A DNA stretch of 63,436 nucleotides, taken from Ruminococcus sp. FC2018 (GTDB taxonomy: Bacteria > Bacillota > Clostridia > Oscillospirales > Ruminococcaceae). Location of the stretch: the NCBI RefSeq assembly GCF_000621805.1, contig NZ_JHXH01000014.1:1-63436 (forward strand), in the 5' to 3' direction. The notes beneath the pieces were generated by a model. The model ran no database searches. It was not told the origin of the DNA and saw nothing but the letters and a program-made list of their open reading frames with translations. Shown piece after piece: positions 34,472 to 44,500 of this stretch (position 1 is its first letter; each line of letters starts with the position of its first letter). The position numbers were made by a program, and so were the translations under genes.

Positions 34472-35212
34472 TTACTCCTTTGTAAATAGTGGTATCTTTT
34501 TGGGTTCGATATCAGTCTTTCCCCAATCGGTTTTGAGAAACTCGTTTATCAGTTTGTCGTAATTTTTATATCTCTCGGGGTGGATACCGAAGATGTATGA
34601 ACGCTGTGTCCCTCTGTGAAATGTCAGCACTATTATCTTTACACCTTGACATACCTGTTCCAGCTCTTTCTTTTTCTCTGCCCACTTGGCATCGTTCCTG
34701 CGTGCTCTGTGGCAGTAATAAACAACATCTTTGCCCTCGTTGTAATAGGCTTTTAGTTCTTCGAGTGTTGTGTATTTCTCACCGTTTGCTATTGACGGCT
34801 TGGTATAGGGGTTAAGAGTGCCGTTGTCGGGGTCGGCGAAGATAAGGTCAGCACCGTCAGTGCACAGCTTTTTCATAGCTTTTTTGTGCCATTCATCACG
34901 GATAGCCTTGCGTTCTTTTCTGCCCTCTGCACTTGAAGTATTGAGCGTATCGCTAAAGAAAACGGCATTGGGTATGATTTGTTTTCTTTCGATGTCCTTA
35001 ACGCATTTGCATGTTTTCAGCATTTTGAAAAGTTCATTGTCATAACAGCCAAACTCATCTTTACTCAGATAATCTTTGAACTTGCCGTCTTTTGAACCGT
35101 CATCTTTGGTCAGATACCAGTTCACGCCGATATTTATGCCTTTTCCTGCAAGAAAACGCAGCAATCCGTATTTGCCGTAATCGCCTATATCACCGACATA
35201 CTGATTTTTCAT
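34472..35212 (-). CDS. Uncharacterised protein embedded in the thiamine operon
   Basis: This 246-residue protein begins MKNQYVGDIGDYGKYGLLRF and contains LIFADPDNGTLNPYTKP and VVYYCHRARRNDAKWA, followed by ILTFHRGTQRSYIFG. I recall the NQYVGDIGDYGKYGLLR and DPDNG pattern from a widespread uncharacterised family. The alternating core strands (LIFADPDNG) recall a nuclease or methyltransferase-like fold, but no SAM or metal motif is clear. It is more AT-rich and Lys-rich than its neighbours. It lies 3 bases from thiD and 18 from thiE, so it is cotranscribed but has no evident thiamine role. Confidence 0.75.
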   Translation of the reverse strand: MKNQYVGDIGDYGKYGLLRFLAGKGINIGVNWYLTKDDGSKDGKFKDYLSKDEFGCYDNELFKMLKTCKCVKDIERKQIIPNAVFFSDTLNTSSAEGRKERKAIRDEWHKKAMKKLCTDGADLIFADPDNGTLNPYTKPSIANGEKYTTLEELKAYYNEGKDVVYYCHRARRNDAKWAEKKKELEQVCQGVKIIVLTFHRGTQRSYIFGIHPERYKNYDKLINEFLKTDWGKTDIEPKKIPLFTKE

Positions 35213-35230
35213 AAGAGCTCCTTATCTGAT

Positions 35231-35866
35231 TCAGAATCCAAGCTTGTCTTTTACTGCCTGTGAAAGTTCCTCTGCGGCGGTTTTGGGGTCATCGGCTTTC
35301 ATTATTGCGCTCACTGCACAGATGCCTGCTATTTTTATTCCTTTCAGGACGTCGATATTATCCTTATTCAGTCCGCCGATGGCATTGACGGGGACAGGCA
35401 CGGCTTTACATATTTTATCCAGCATTTCTGTTGAGGTCAACACTGTTTTTACCTTTGTGGTGGTGGGATATATTGCTCCAACGCCGAGATAGTCTGCGCC
35501 CTGCTCAAAGGCTTCAAGTGCCTGCTCCACGGTTTTGGCGGTAGCTCCGATAATATAATCCTCGCCCAGTATCTTACGGGCGGTCAATATTGGCATATCG
35601 CTCTGCCCCAGGTGCACTCCCTCGACCTCTGCTGCAAGTGCAACGTCCACACGGTCATCAATTATAAGCGGCACATTGAACTGCTTGGCAAGCTGATGTA
35701 CCTTTTGTGCAAGGCGGATATACTCTCTTGTGGTGCGCTCCTTTTCACGGAGCTGGATAAGGCTCACGCCGCCTTTGAGGGCACTTTGCACCCTTTCAAG
35801 GAACTCCTGTTCGGTATAGGGGGTGCTGTCGGTTATAAAATATATTCTTGTATCGAGGTTTTTCAT
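35231..35866 (-). CDS. Thiamine phosphate synthase ThiE
   Basis: ThiE joins HMP-PP and HET-P to thiamine phosphate. Predicted length is 211 residues from ATG 35866 with GGAGGAAAG just upstream; the longer frame above it lacks family sequence. TIM-barrel motifs LIQLREKERTTREY, LIIDDRVDVALAAEVEGVHLGQSD (split across two strands), YLGVGAIYPTTTK and PVNAIGGLN are present. Confidence 0.95.
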   Translation of the reverse strand: MKNLDTRIYFITDSTPYTEQEFLERVQSALKGGVSLIQLREKERTTREYIRLAQKVHQLAKQFNVPLIIDDRVDVALAAEVEGVHLGQSDMPILTARKILGEDYIIGATAKTVEQALEAFEQGADYLGVGAIYPTTTKVKTVLTSTEMLDKICKAVPVPVNAIGGLNKDNIDVLKGIKIAGICAVSAIMKADDPKTAAEELSQAVKDKLGF

Positions 35867-35888
35867 TATCTTTCCTCCGTACCTGTGG

Positions 35889-36590
35889 TCAGTTTTTGCC
35901 CTTGTAGAGCCTGTGTGTTCTTGCTTTTTCAAGGAAATCTGCGAGCCTACCGTTTTCGATAAGCTCATCGTGCAGGCTTTTGCCGAACCTATCGGCGATG
36001 TCCTCGGCGGACTTGTGCAGGAAGAACTCTCTGTCGAGGGCGTGGTAAAACGTGCCGCCGAAGCAATGGCTTGATGACGAGCCAGGTGAGGAGACGTTTT
36101 CTTCTATCTGTGCAGAGCCGTCACGGAGGAACTGCAATGTGAGGGTGGTCGTTTCGTGGGCGGGTGCGAACTCGTAGCTTGCGAGGAAGAGATCTCTGTG
36201 TCTGAAATGCAGTCCGTTTTCAGCGGCAAACTTTTCGGCGAACGAATCGAATGTGCCACGGATAAGCACGCCGTTATTTTTGAGCAGCTTTTCGAGCTTT
36301 GGGGTCATTTTAATGTCGGTTATCGAATCGGGCAGGACAAGTTCTTTTAGGGTATCCAGCTTTTCGAGAAAGGCGGTATCTATCGAGGTGAAGCCGTAGT
36401 CGTAGCCGCATGCGAGGGTGTCCGTAATGCTCAGCGAGATGTCGGCAGGGTAGCCGCCTATTTCCTCGGCGAACTCGGCGAAGATCTCGTCCAGGGAGAT
36501 CTTGAGTGCTTTTTCGGAAATTTCGCCGTCGCCCCACGCTTCAAATTCGAGGGCGTAGTCACGGTCAAAATAGTGGTCAAAAAGGCTCAC
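35889..36590 (-). CDS. Uncharacterised LRR-like protein in the thiamine operon
   Basis: This 233-residue acidic soluble protein has a short leucine-rich-repeat-like middle: FLEKLDTLKELVLPDSITDI, then VLIRGTFDSFAEKFAAENGL, which resembles the capping unit of LRR_5 arrays. The N-terminal FDHYFDRDYALEFEAWGDGE and the C-terminal domain are not recognised. It is embedded between thiM and thiE with gaps of 12 and 22 bases. A second non-thiamine gene in the same operon is unusual. Confidence 0.7.
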   Translation of the reverse strand: MSLFDHYFDRDYALEFEAWGDGEISEKALKISLDEIFAEFAEEIGGYPADISLSITDTLACGYDYGFTSIDTAFLEKLDTLKELVLPDSITDIKMTPKLEKLLKNNGVLIRGTFDSFAEKFAAENGLHFRHRDLFLASYEFAPAHETTTLTLQFLRDGSAQIEENVSSPGSSSSHCFGGTFYHALDREFFLHKSAEDIADRFGKSLHDELIENGRLADFLEKARTHRLYKGKN

Positions 36591-36602
36591 GGTGACACCT
36601 CC

Positions 36603-37409
36603 TTAAAGGGTTTGTATTTTTGTCAGAGAGTTTATCTGCCGGTCAGTTATGGTGGAAAGGGCATCAAGCAGGTTTACCATAAAGCTGCCCGAGCCTTTAT
36701 CTGTTTGGGCAAGCTCGCCGCAGATGCCGAAGACTGCACACGCCGCTGCTGCGGCATCAAGCGGGTTTGCTGCCGAAAGATATGCTGCGCACAATGCGCC
36801 CTGCATACAGCCTGTACCTGTGACCGAGGCAAGCTGTTTACAGCCGTTTTTCACAAGGTTTATTTTTTTGCCGTCGGTTATCACATCCGTTTCGCCGCTG
36901 GCAAGGATAACTGTTCCAAGGTGCAGGGAAAGCTGCTTTGCGGTCTTTACGGTTTGCTCAAGGGTAAGGCTTTTATCCGCATCCACACCTGACGAAGAAT
37001 AATCCTGACGGGCAAGGGCGGTTATCTCGGAATAGTTGCCTTTGACCACCATTGGCGTGAACGATCCCACAAGCTTCAGGGCATATTGTCTGCGGGTAGG
37101 CAGGCAGGCTGCGCCGCAGATGTCCAGCATAAAGGGCACATTTTTTTCTATTGCAGTCCGGGCACTGATAAGCATGGACTGTTTACGCACGTCGGTAAGG
37201 TTGCCCATATTGAGCATGACCGCACCTGCGGAGGCAGTCATTGCGGCTGCTTCCTCGGGGTGCTCTGCCATCATTGGTCTTGCGCCTGTGGAAAGAATAA
37301 CGTTAGCGCACTGGTTTATTGAGATAGGGTTGGTTATACAATGTATCAGGGGGGAATTATCCCTGAGGGATTTTCTTATTTCACTTATCTGCTCCAACTG
37401 GTTTTCCAC
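36603..37409 (-). CDS. Hydroxyethylthiazole kinase ThiM
   Basis: ThiM phosphorylates salvaged hydroxyethylthiazole. The 268-residue protein has the ribokinase-like core; LIHCITNPISINQCANVIL, the GTGCMQGAL catalytic loop and VVKGNYSEI are typical. It overlaps thiW by 29 bases. With thiD and thiE it forms a salvage route; thiG/thiS-type thiazole synthesis genes are absent here. Confidence 0.95.
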   Translation of the reverse strand: MENQLEQISEIRKSLRDNSPLIHCITNPISINQCANVILSTGARPMMAEHPEEAAAMTASAGAVMLNMGNLTDVRKQSMLISARTAIEKNVPFMLDICGAACLPTRRQYALKLVGSFTPMVVKGNYSEITALARQDYSSSGVDADKSLTLEQTVKTAKQLSLHLGTVILASGETDVITDGKKINLVKNGCKQLASVTGTGCMQGALCAAYLSAANPLDAAAAACAVFGICGELAQTDKGSGSFMVNLLDALSTITDRQINSLTKIQTL

Positions 37410-38112
37410 CGGCTTTCTTCACTATAAAATAAACAAGTGCTGCGGCTGCAAAGGCTATGAGCGAGCCATAGGCGACATACTGGGTGGTTTTTGCGCCAAG
37501 CTTAAACATTCCACAGACCACTTCCGCCACCACAAAGGCTATTGCACCGAAGGCGGCTATTGTCAGGGAATTTGACAGGACGCCGGCGTTATCGGCAAAA
37601 GCAGGCGAGCCAAGGGCTTTCTGCATTTTACCAAGGCTTCCGTTATCGGCAAGCTTACGCAGGAAGAAGTATGCGATGCTGCCGCCGATAAGTGTTCCTG
37701 CCACGAACGAGGGTATGTAGAACACCCAGCCAAGTCCTTCTCTGCCCCAGATAAAGCGCATTACGGGATAGGAAACCACTGCGCCGACGATACCTGTGCC
37801 GATGACCTCGCCCAGGACGGCAAAGATTATCTTGCCTTTTGAGAGTCTGTAAAAGACTCCTGACAAAAACGCACCGAAGACGGCACCTGTAAGTGCAAGG
37901 GGCGGTATTCCCATAAAAGCCATTCTTATTATTCCGATGAGTGTGGCGCACAAGAGCGAATACCACGGTCCTAAAAGCACCGAGCAGACTATATTTATCA
38001 GATGCGCCATTGGGCACATGCCCTCTACTCTGAGTATAGGTGAGATAACAACGCCTAAAGCTATGAGCATGGAGAGCACGACCATTTTCATAAGATTCTT
38101 CGATCTTTTCAC
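37381..38112 (-). CDS. ECF transporter S component ThiW
   Basis: ThiW is the substrate-binding membrane subunit for a thiazole or thiamine precursor, working with EcfA1A2T (encoded at 6362-8955). I place the start at GTG 38112 (VKRSKNLMKMVVLSMLIAL) because AAGAGGA lies eight bases upstream; the ATG at 38133 has no ribosome site. Five or six hydrophobic helices and SPILRVEGMCPMAHLINIVC, typical of ThiW, are seen. The C-terminal helix pair after residue 180 is longer than in many ThiW proteins. Confidence 0.9.
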   Translation of the reverse strand: MKRSKNLMKMVVLSMLIALGVVISPILRVEGMCPMAHLINIVCSVLLGPWYSLLCATLIGIIRMAFMGIPPLALTGAVFGAFLSGVFYRLSKGKIIFAVLGEVIGTGIVGAVVSYPVMRFIWGREGLGWVFYIPSFVAGTLIGGSIAYFFLRKLADNGSLGKMQKALGSPAFADNAGVLSNSLTIAAFGAIAFVVAEVVCGMFKLGAKTTQYVAYGSLIAFAAAALVYFIVKKAGGKPVGADK

Positions 38113-38272
38113 TTGAATATCCTCTTTTCGCATTTATTTTCGGTCGCAGATCTATTTCTGCCTCTCACCCTGAAACACAGGTTCCCATCGCAAAAATACA
38201 AGACACAAGGAGCTCCCCTTCTATCCGCCCGATCCTTCGGGATAAGCGTTGTCACTTCCTTTCACACATAAT

Positions 38273-38303
38273 AAAAACAGGGCTCCCGAAAAGGCAAGCC
38301 CTG
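38273..38303 (-). terminator. Riboswitch-controlled terminator upstream of thiW
   Basis: Read leftward: CAGGGCT...AGCCCTG with a loop containing TTTTCGG, followed by TTTTTATTATG. It lies directly downstream of the TPP aptamer, so it is the expression platform. Confidence 0.88.
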
Positions 38304-38321
38304 CGCATTGACGAAATATCA

Positions 38322-38410
38322 TCAAGTACCTACGTTGGCATTACCCAAATCAGGTTTACGGTCAAAGGTAACACCTTTTTCTCAGCCTGTCCCCACAAGC
38401 TCCCGTCTGT
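38322..38410 (-). promoter_or_regulatory. TPP riboswitch (THI element)
   Basis: Read leftward it contains GGGAGCTTGTGGGGAC, GCTGAGA, ACCTTTGACC, then CCTGATTTGGGTAATGCCA and ACGTAGGTA. CUGAGA and the CCUGAU...GGGUAAUGCCAGCGUAGG core are the thiamine pyrophosphate aptamer. High TPP would fold the aptamer and allow termination at 38273-38303, shutting off the whole thi operon. Confidence 0.95.
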
Positions 38411-38532
38411 TTCCGAGTTTTATTATACACCTTTACTCATAAAATTGCAAGCATATTCCAAGATTTTTTTGCTGCCCGATAGAAGCAATGCGGCGGCTGC
38501 GGGAAACTCATTGTAAGTTATGCTTTAAATGC

Positions 38533-38568
38533 AAAAAACAGAGCCGGGAGGTTAGTCCCGACTCTGTG
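38533..38568 (-). terminator. Terminator of the giant surface-protein operon
   Basis: Read leftward: CAGAGTCGGGA, loop ctaacc, TCCCGGCTCTG, then TTTTTTGC. Placed 6 bases after the giant-gene stop. Confidence 0.9.
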
Positions 38569-38573
38569 GGTTG

Positions 38574-41500
38574 TTATCTGATCACCCTTGTTTCTACCTT
38601 TGCATTGGTATAGATCAAGTAATCCTGCGCCCAGGATGACTGGATACGGGTGAGTGATGCATTTCCCTTGGCAGGGTTATACATCTGTGCGGTAAGTGTT
38701 ACTTTGTAGTTGGAGTAGGTATCGTTCCACTTACCACTTCCGTCGCCTGTTTTGACCTTATAACGTATAGGAAGCACGTATACTCCGTCGGAAGCCGCAC
38801 CTCTGGTCTTGAGCAGGGACTTATCAACTCTTACGGTATACACAGTACCGCTTTCTCCTCCTGTACTTACAAACTCAACACCTGTTGGCAGTGTAAAGCT
38901 GTCGTCAAGTATCTTATTCTGATCGAAGATCACATCGCCATTATCCGCATAGATCTTCAGATCTGACAGGAAGTCGCTGATCTTCAGAGGTGTACCTTGT
39001 GCTGTGGGACTATTCTCTGACGGGAAGACGTAACTGTTCTTCTTGGAAAGTGTAAGGGTATACTCAATATAGTTGCTTGTTGTTGTCAGCTTATGGGTAT
39101 CATACTCACCGTTGGAGATTATATATCCCTCGCTGTCAGTCTTTGCATTTATACCAAGTGATCTGTACTTTCCGTCCGCTTTGACCTCTGCTGTATCTTC
39201 GGTATTCTCCACCATATTGTAGGAAAGTGTTGCTGCAGCGGTTTTGGCAACATAGTACCTGTTGGCATGTTCCTTCTTCTGCGAGGTTGTGCTGTAATCA
39301 ACGCCTGAGGCAGAAGACGAAATATTAGAGTGACCGATGACCTTTGCTCCTATTTCGGGATCAGGTGAATTAGGATCGTTAGTCGGGAACTGTGCGTTTC
39401 GGCTCAGATCGTCATAGTACGCAAGAGTAAACTCTGCCTTTATGGTCACTGCGTATTGATTGGATGAATCCCACAGATACTCCAGAAGATTCTCGGCACT
39501 GGTCAGCTTGATAAAGCTTGAGGAGCTTGTATCAATGGTAGGTGAAGTCACATTCTGTGCACTGTCAGGGAAGTTGTTAGATGAATATACGCCCGGTGCC
39601 AGTTTGAACTCACTGCTGACTATCTGAGAATTCTTGACTATTCCAACGATCTCGTCTCCCATGTTTGAAAGCTTCTGTCCATACGTCATAAGGAACGCAT
39701 GGTAGATCTGAGTTTTCATTTTTTGCTGAGACATCTGAGTTGCAATAGTATTTCTTTGCGTACTGTCTTTCAGATTGATCGTGGTCAACATGGTGACTTT
39801 AAGTGTATTGTTCGTTGCTGAAATAAGTTTCGTGCTCTGAGGAGTCCAAACTGTCAGTGATGTATCCGACGTTGCGAAGTTATCCTCATAGATATCACCT
39901 ATGATGAGATATGAGTACGACTTTGCATTGATTTTATTAGGCCGCCAGTTTTTATCCTCGATCTGATCATTTCCTGATCCATCCTGTATATGGTCAAACT
40001 GAGCAGGTGAAGTCAGGGAATAATAGTAGAAATTATCCTTCTCATTCTGGGTAAAGAATGTGAGATAGTACCGTTCCGGCTTAACATTTACAGCTGTTAC
40101 TTTATACTTCTTGACATCAGCACCATCGCTTCCGCTGTTAAACGGTCTGTAATACTTTTTACCTGATGCGGTATTGACATAGAAGGTAGCCGCTGAAGCA
40201 TCGGAAGCTTCAACAAGCGTTCCGTCGGTGCTGTCCTCTTGAACTGTTATTTGCATAAGATCGTTAAAGCAAGACGGTTTCCACGCATTATTGCTGCTGT
40301 CCTTGAAATCAACAAGGTTAATGCTTCGACTGGAAGCTGTTTCAGATGCAGGGGCAACAGGGGCGTCAAGATAATAGCTCTTTCCGTCCTTGGTGGAATC
40401 AACCAGTACCATCTTGGTAACATCAGGCCAGAATTTATCGCTGGTATGTTTCTTTTCTATGGTGATAGTTTTTCTGAAGTTACCGTCAACAATAACGTTT
40501 TCACCGCTGTTAAGTGCTTCGATCCACTCATTATCAGCCTTGCCCTCATCAGTACGGAAATACTGATATTCAAAGGCATAGGTTACAGGGTTTCCAAGGT
40601 TCTCAAACAGGAACTTTGATTCAAAGTTATTGTTGGTATCGTTGTCATATGCATCCTTATAGTAGTTGGTATTGGAAGCAAGGGTAGCATAGAAGTTATA
40701 TCTCAGGATCTTTCTTGTATACACAGGTACATACAGATGATATGCGACCTTTGCGGCGGTGATATTAGCAGTCGAACCGGTGCCGGTCACGGTTGACGGA
40801 TCGTAGAACTGAACGTCAACGAGGGTAAACTGCTGGGTAACTCCTGTATCAACATACTGCGGCAGCATACAGAACTTACTGTTTGCACCGACGCCTTCAA
40901 TACGCAGGTTAGCAAGATCCTTTTCATCTGTACCGGTCTGATCATTAAATCTCTTTTCACCTGAATCATAGACCATTTTACGAAGCTGAACGTTATATAC
41001 CTGCTTATTGGTTGTACTGTCTGCAAAGTTATACGATGTATTGGTAAGTGTACGCAGATAACCATTGATAAGATCGGTAACGTTGCTGCTGTTGGAGTCA
41101 TCCACAACGATCAGCGGGAATTCAGCTATATTACTGTCTTTTGTAAGGAATTCCATGTTCGACGTCGAATAGTGATCCTTTATATAATTCATGGTCACAT
41201 TATCAATAGCAGGTACATTGCTGTATGCTTTTCTTACATTTCCTGCTATATCGGTCCGGATCTTTTTGAACATAGAATTATCGTATGTGTAAGACGAGCC
41301 AGACTTACTTATTCCGTCACTTGTAAGGATATTGGAGCTGTCGATCTTTAAGGACGGGCTGGAGGTAACAAACGGATAGTTTTCGTTCTTATAATTGTAT
41401 GTTACTCCACCGGTCGTTTCGTCATATCCGGCAGCTGTATACGCAGCAGCCTGATCCTTATTATTATCGTAGGCAGTATAAGTTGTTCCATTTTGTGTCC

Positions 41501-44500
41501 ATGTCTTGATACTGCGCATGGTCTCAACGTTATTGGTTTCGCTGAGATCGGTGTTATTGACATTTGAGAACCAGGGATACTGTGTGCTTGTTTTGCTGGC
41601 GTTATCGTTATAGTCTGCAAAGATAACGTAGCCGTTGGTGCCGTATGGAGTAGAGGCATCCGGGCAAGAACCCACAAGGTCTGATATCATCTTGTTGTTT
41701 CCACCGGTTCTGTCGTCCTGACGTGAGAAGCCTGCGAGCTTGATGACACAATAAGTGTCAGTATTAGCAACAGTATTACACCTTCTCCAGCCACAGATAT
41801 AGCCCTGATTTGTTCCTGTGAATGTCAGATTTTTAGCGAGGATATTGTATCCGTGGAGATACTTTTGCTTACTACCCGAAGTATACTGTATTCCGGCAAG
41901 ACCACCTGCATAGCTCAATGCTCCATCAGTATTATTTGTAGCCTTGATACTACAATCAGATATTTTAAAGTTCTCAATATCAAATCTATTATCCTTATCT
42001 GTACCGTTAGATGAAGGGTGTTGCCCGTAGACACCAACAACACCGCCGGCAATCTCATTTGCCTCAATAGTGTATCTTTCAATATTGCTGTTCTGTATCA
42101 GAACATTACTCATTTCATGTTTTACAGCACCTATAAATCCACCTGCTGCTACATAATAAGCTTGTTTTGATGGGTTGTTTTCCTGATAACTTGTATATCC
42201 GTTACACTTGACGATTGCTTTGGCATTGCTGTTGCTGTAAACCTCTGTGTTAGTAATGATCGACTGATTACATACTGTTTTTAATATCGGGTGAATATCA
42301 GTTTTATCAGATGTTGATGCGATATAACCAAGCAGTCCACCTGCTATATATGGACTGGTCACTGACTGATTATACACCTTGCAGTTGTCAAGGAACAAAG
42401 TAGCCTTATTCTGCATTCCTATAAGTCCGCCCGCCATTATGCCACCGATACTATTTTCATTGCATTTTACCGTTGTAGCCTCAACTGCATTCTTATCACC
42501 TACAATGACATTTCTGATTCTTACATAACTTGTTTTATTATTACCAGCATCTAAAACGGTTGAGGTTCTACAGAAACCAATAAATCCACCAACGCCGTAG
42601 TTATAATCGTATCCGGATCGATAATCACAATCACTGACAACTTCAGTAATGCTGTAAGTAGCATTATTGTTGTCAATGTCGATCATTCCATTGTAGCTCT
42701 TGCCTATCATTCCGCCTGCCGAGCCGCCACTGTGAATCTTGATCTCTTTAGAAGGTAAGCTTAAAGAATTTTTATAAGTAGTTTTATAAAAAGTGTTCTT
42801 GGTTCCAGCAACACATCCGATAAGTCCACCAGCATTTCTTACACCCTTGACATTAATGTTTTTTACTGCAACACTATCAAGATACTGCTCGGCATTAGAT
42901 GTGCCCATCAGCATTCCTGCACTTACCATTTGTACTCTGTCAATACCACTTCCACCGCTTGGATCTGGAGAACTAATATCACACAGATACGGTATATGAT
43001 CACCTGATTTATTATCTATGCAATCGCAAATAACGTTGCCGGTAAGAGTAAAGTTATAGTACTTTTTACTCTCACTATTTGTTGATCCCTTTTGATTATT
43101 GAACAGACCAAAACCGATATCACCTATATGAGGATATCCTGAATCAAACTCACTGTTCTGATAATCAGCAACAGTTGTGTTCGCTTTTGAAATTGGATTT
43201 GTATTTTTCTTGGAGTAGTAGTAATAATAGCTCGAATTCTGGGATATGGTCGCACCGTTGCCGTTGAAATTGGTAACAGACATTTTGGCATTATCATTGG
43301 TACTATAATACATATTACCTATACCCTTGTAACCATCTGGCAGGTAATATGTGCTGTTTTCATCAGTCAACGTGATAGTACCTGATATCTTATCTTTTTT
43401 ATTGACATTTGTCGTATAGAATTTTGCAAGATAACCGGCTTGTTCAGAATAAGTTGTTTTATTTAACCAGTCATTTTTAGCATAATTCTTATAATCGTCA
43501 ACACTTGTATTAACGGCAGTGAGATTTGTTGCTACATCAGTATAATCAGCCCAGCGAGTGACCTGATATGACTGTTTATAACCAATTATATTGCTTCTCA
43601 TTCCGCTGTTTACAATTAAGGACATAACGAAGAAAGCCTGACCGTTTGGCACGCCAATATTATTATCCTTATTACCATAGTAAGTATCAAGCTGAGTTAA
43701 ACCTTTACTGATATCTGTTATTGAATAATGCTTTGTGCCGTTTTTCAGCGTTACGCCTATCTTGTTTGCTTTTGTACCGTTATAGGACGAGGTGATCTTG
43801 CCATCAGTGCCCTTAGTCTCGGTATAATAAACCTTTGTACCGTCGCCGTACTCTCTTACGCCATCCTCAAAAGGTCTGTAAGCGCCGGATTCGGTAACTG
43901 CATATCCGTTTATAACACGGCCGATTATCGGGTTCACGTAAAGCCACGCAAGATTGTCGCTTGATGTTGAGGGAGAACCTGCATTAGCGGGAGCAGCATT
44001 TGATGCTGTCAACTTTGAATCGCTGAGTGCACGGGTAGTTCCATTATAGTCTCCGGCGGTTTCGTCCATGTTACGGAAAATCACTCCGCCATTTACTATT
44101 ACTCCAACATATCCGCCAACAGGAGCAAGCTGCGGTGTTCCGGTCAGGCTGATCGTCTTTTCAAACGACGAATAATCAACAAGACAGTTGTCTATGATAT
44201 TGTCTCCGCCGTGAACTTTACCAATAAGCGCTCCATATGCGTTTGTACCATTGTTGTTATCCATTATTTTGAACGCAGAGGATGTTCCAATTACGGGTAT
44301 ATCTTTTTCAGATGCTACTTTAATGCTGATGTTTTTCAGCACACAGCCATTGGCATTGGCAATAAGCGGGTACACAGTCTTATTGACTATAGTTTTACCG
44401 TTACCCACGATAACGCCTCTGAAAGGAACATAATTATTCTTATCAGAAGTTGCGTAGCCTATTCCTTTGAAATTACTTCCTTTTATCTCGATCTCGTTTT

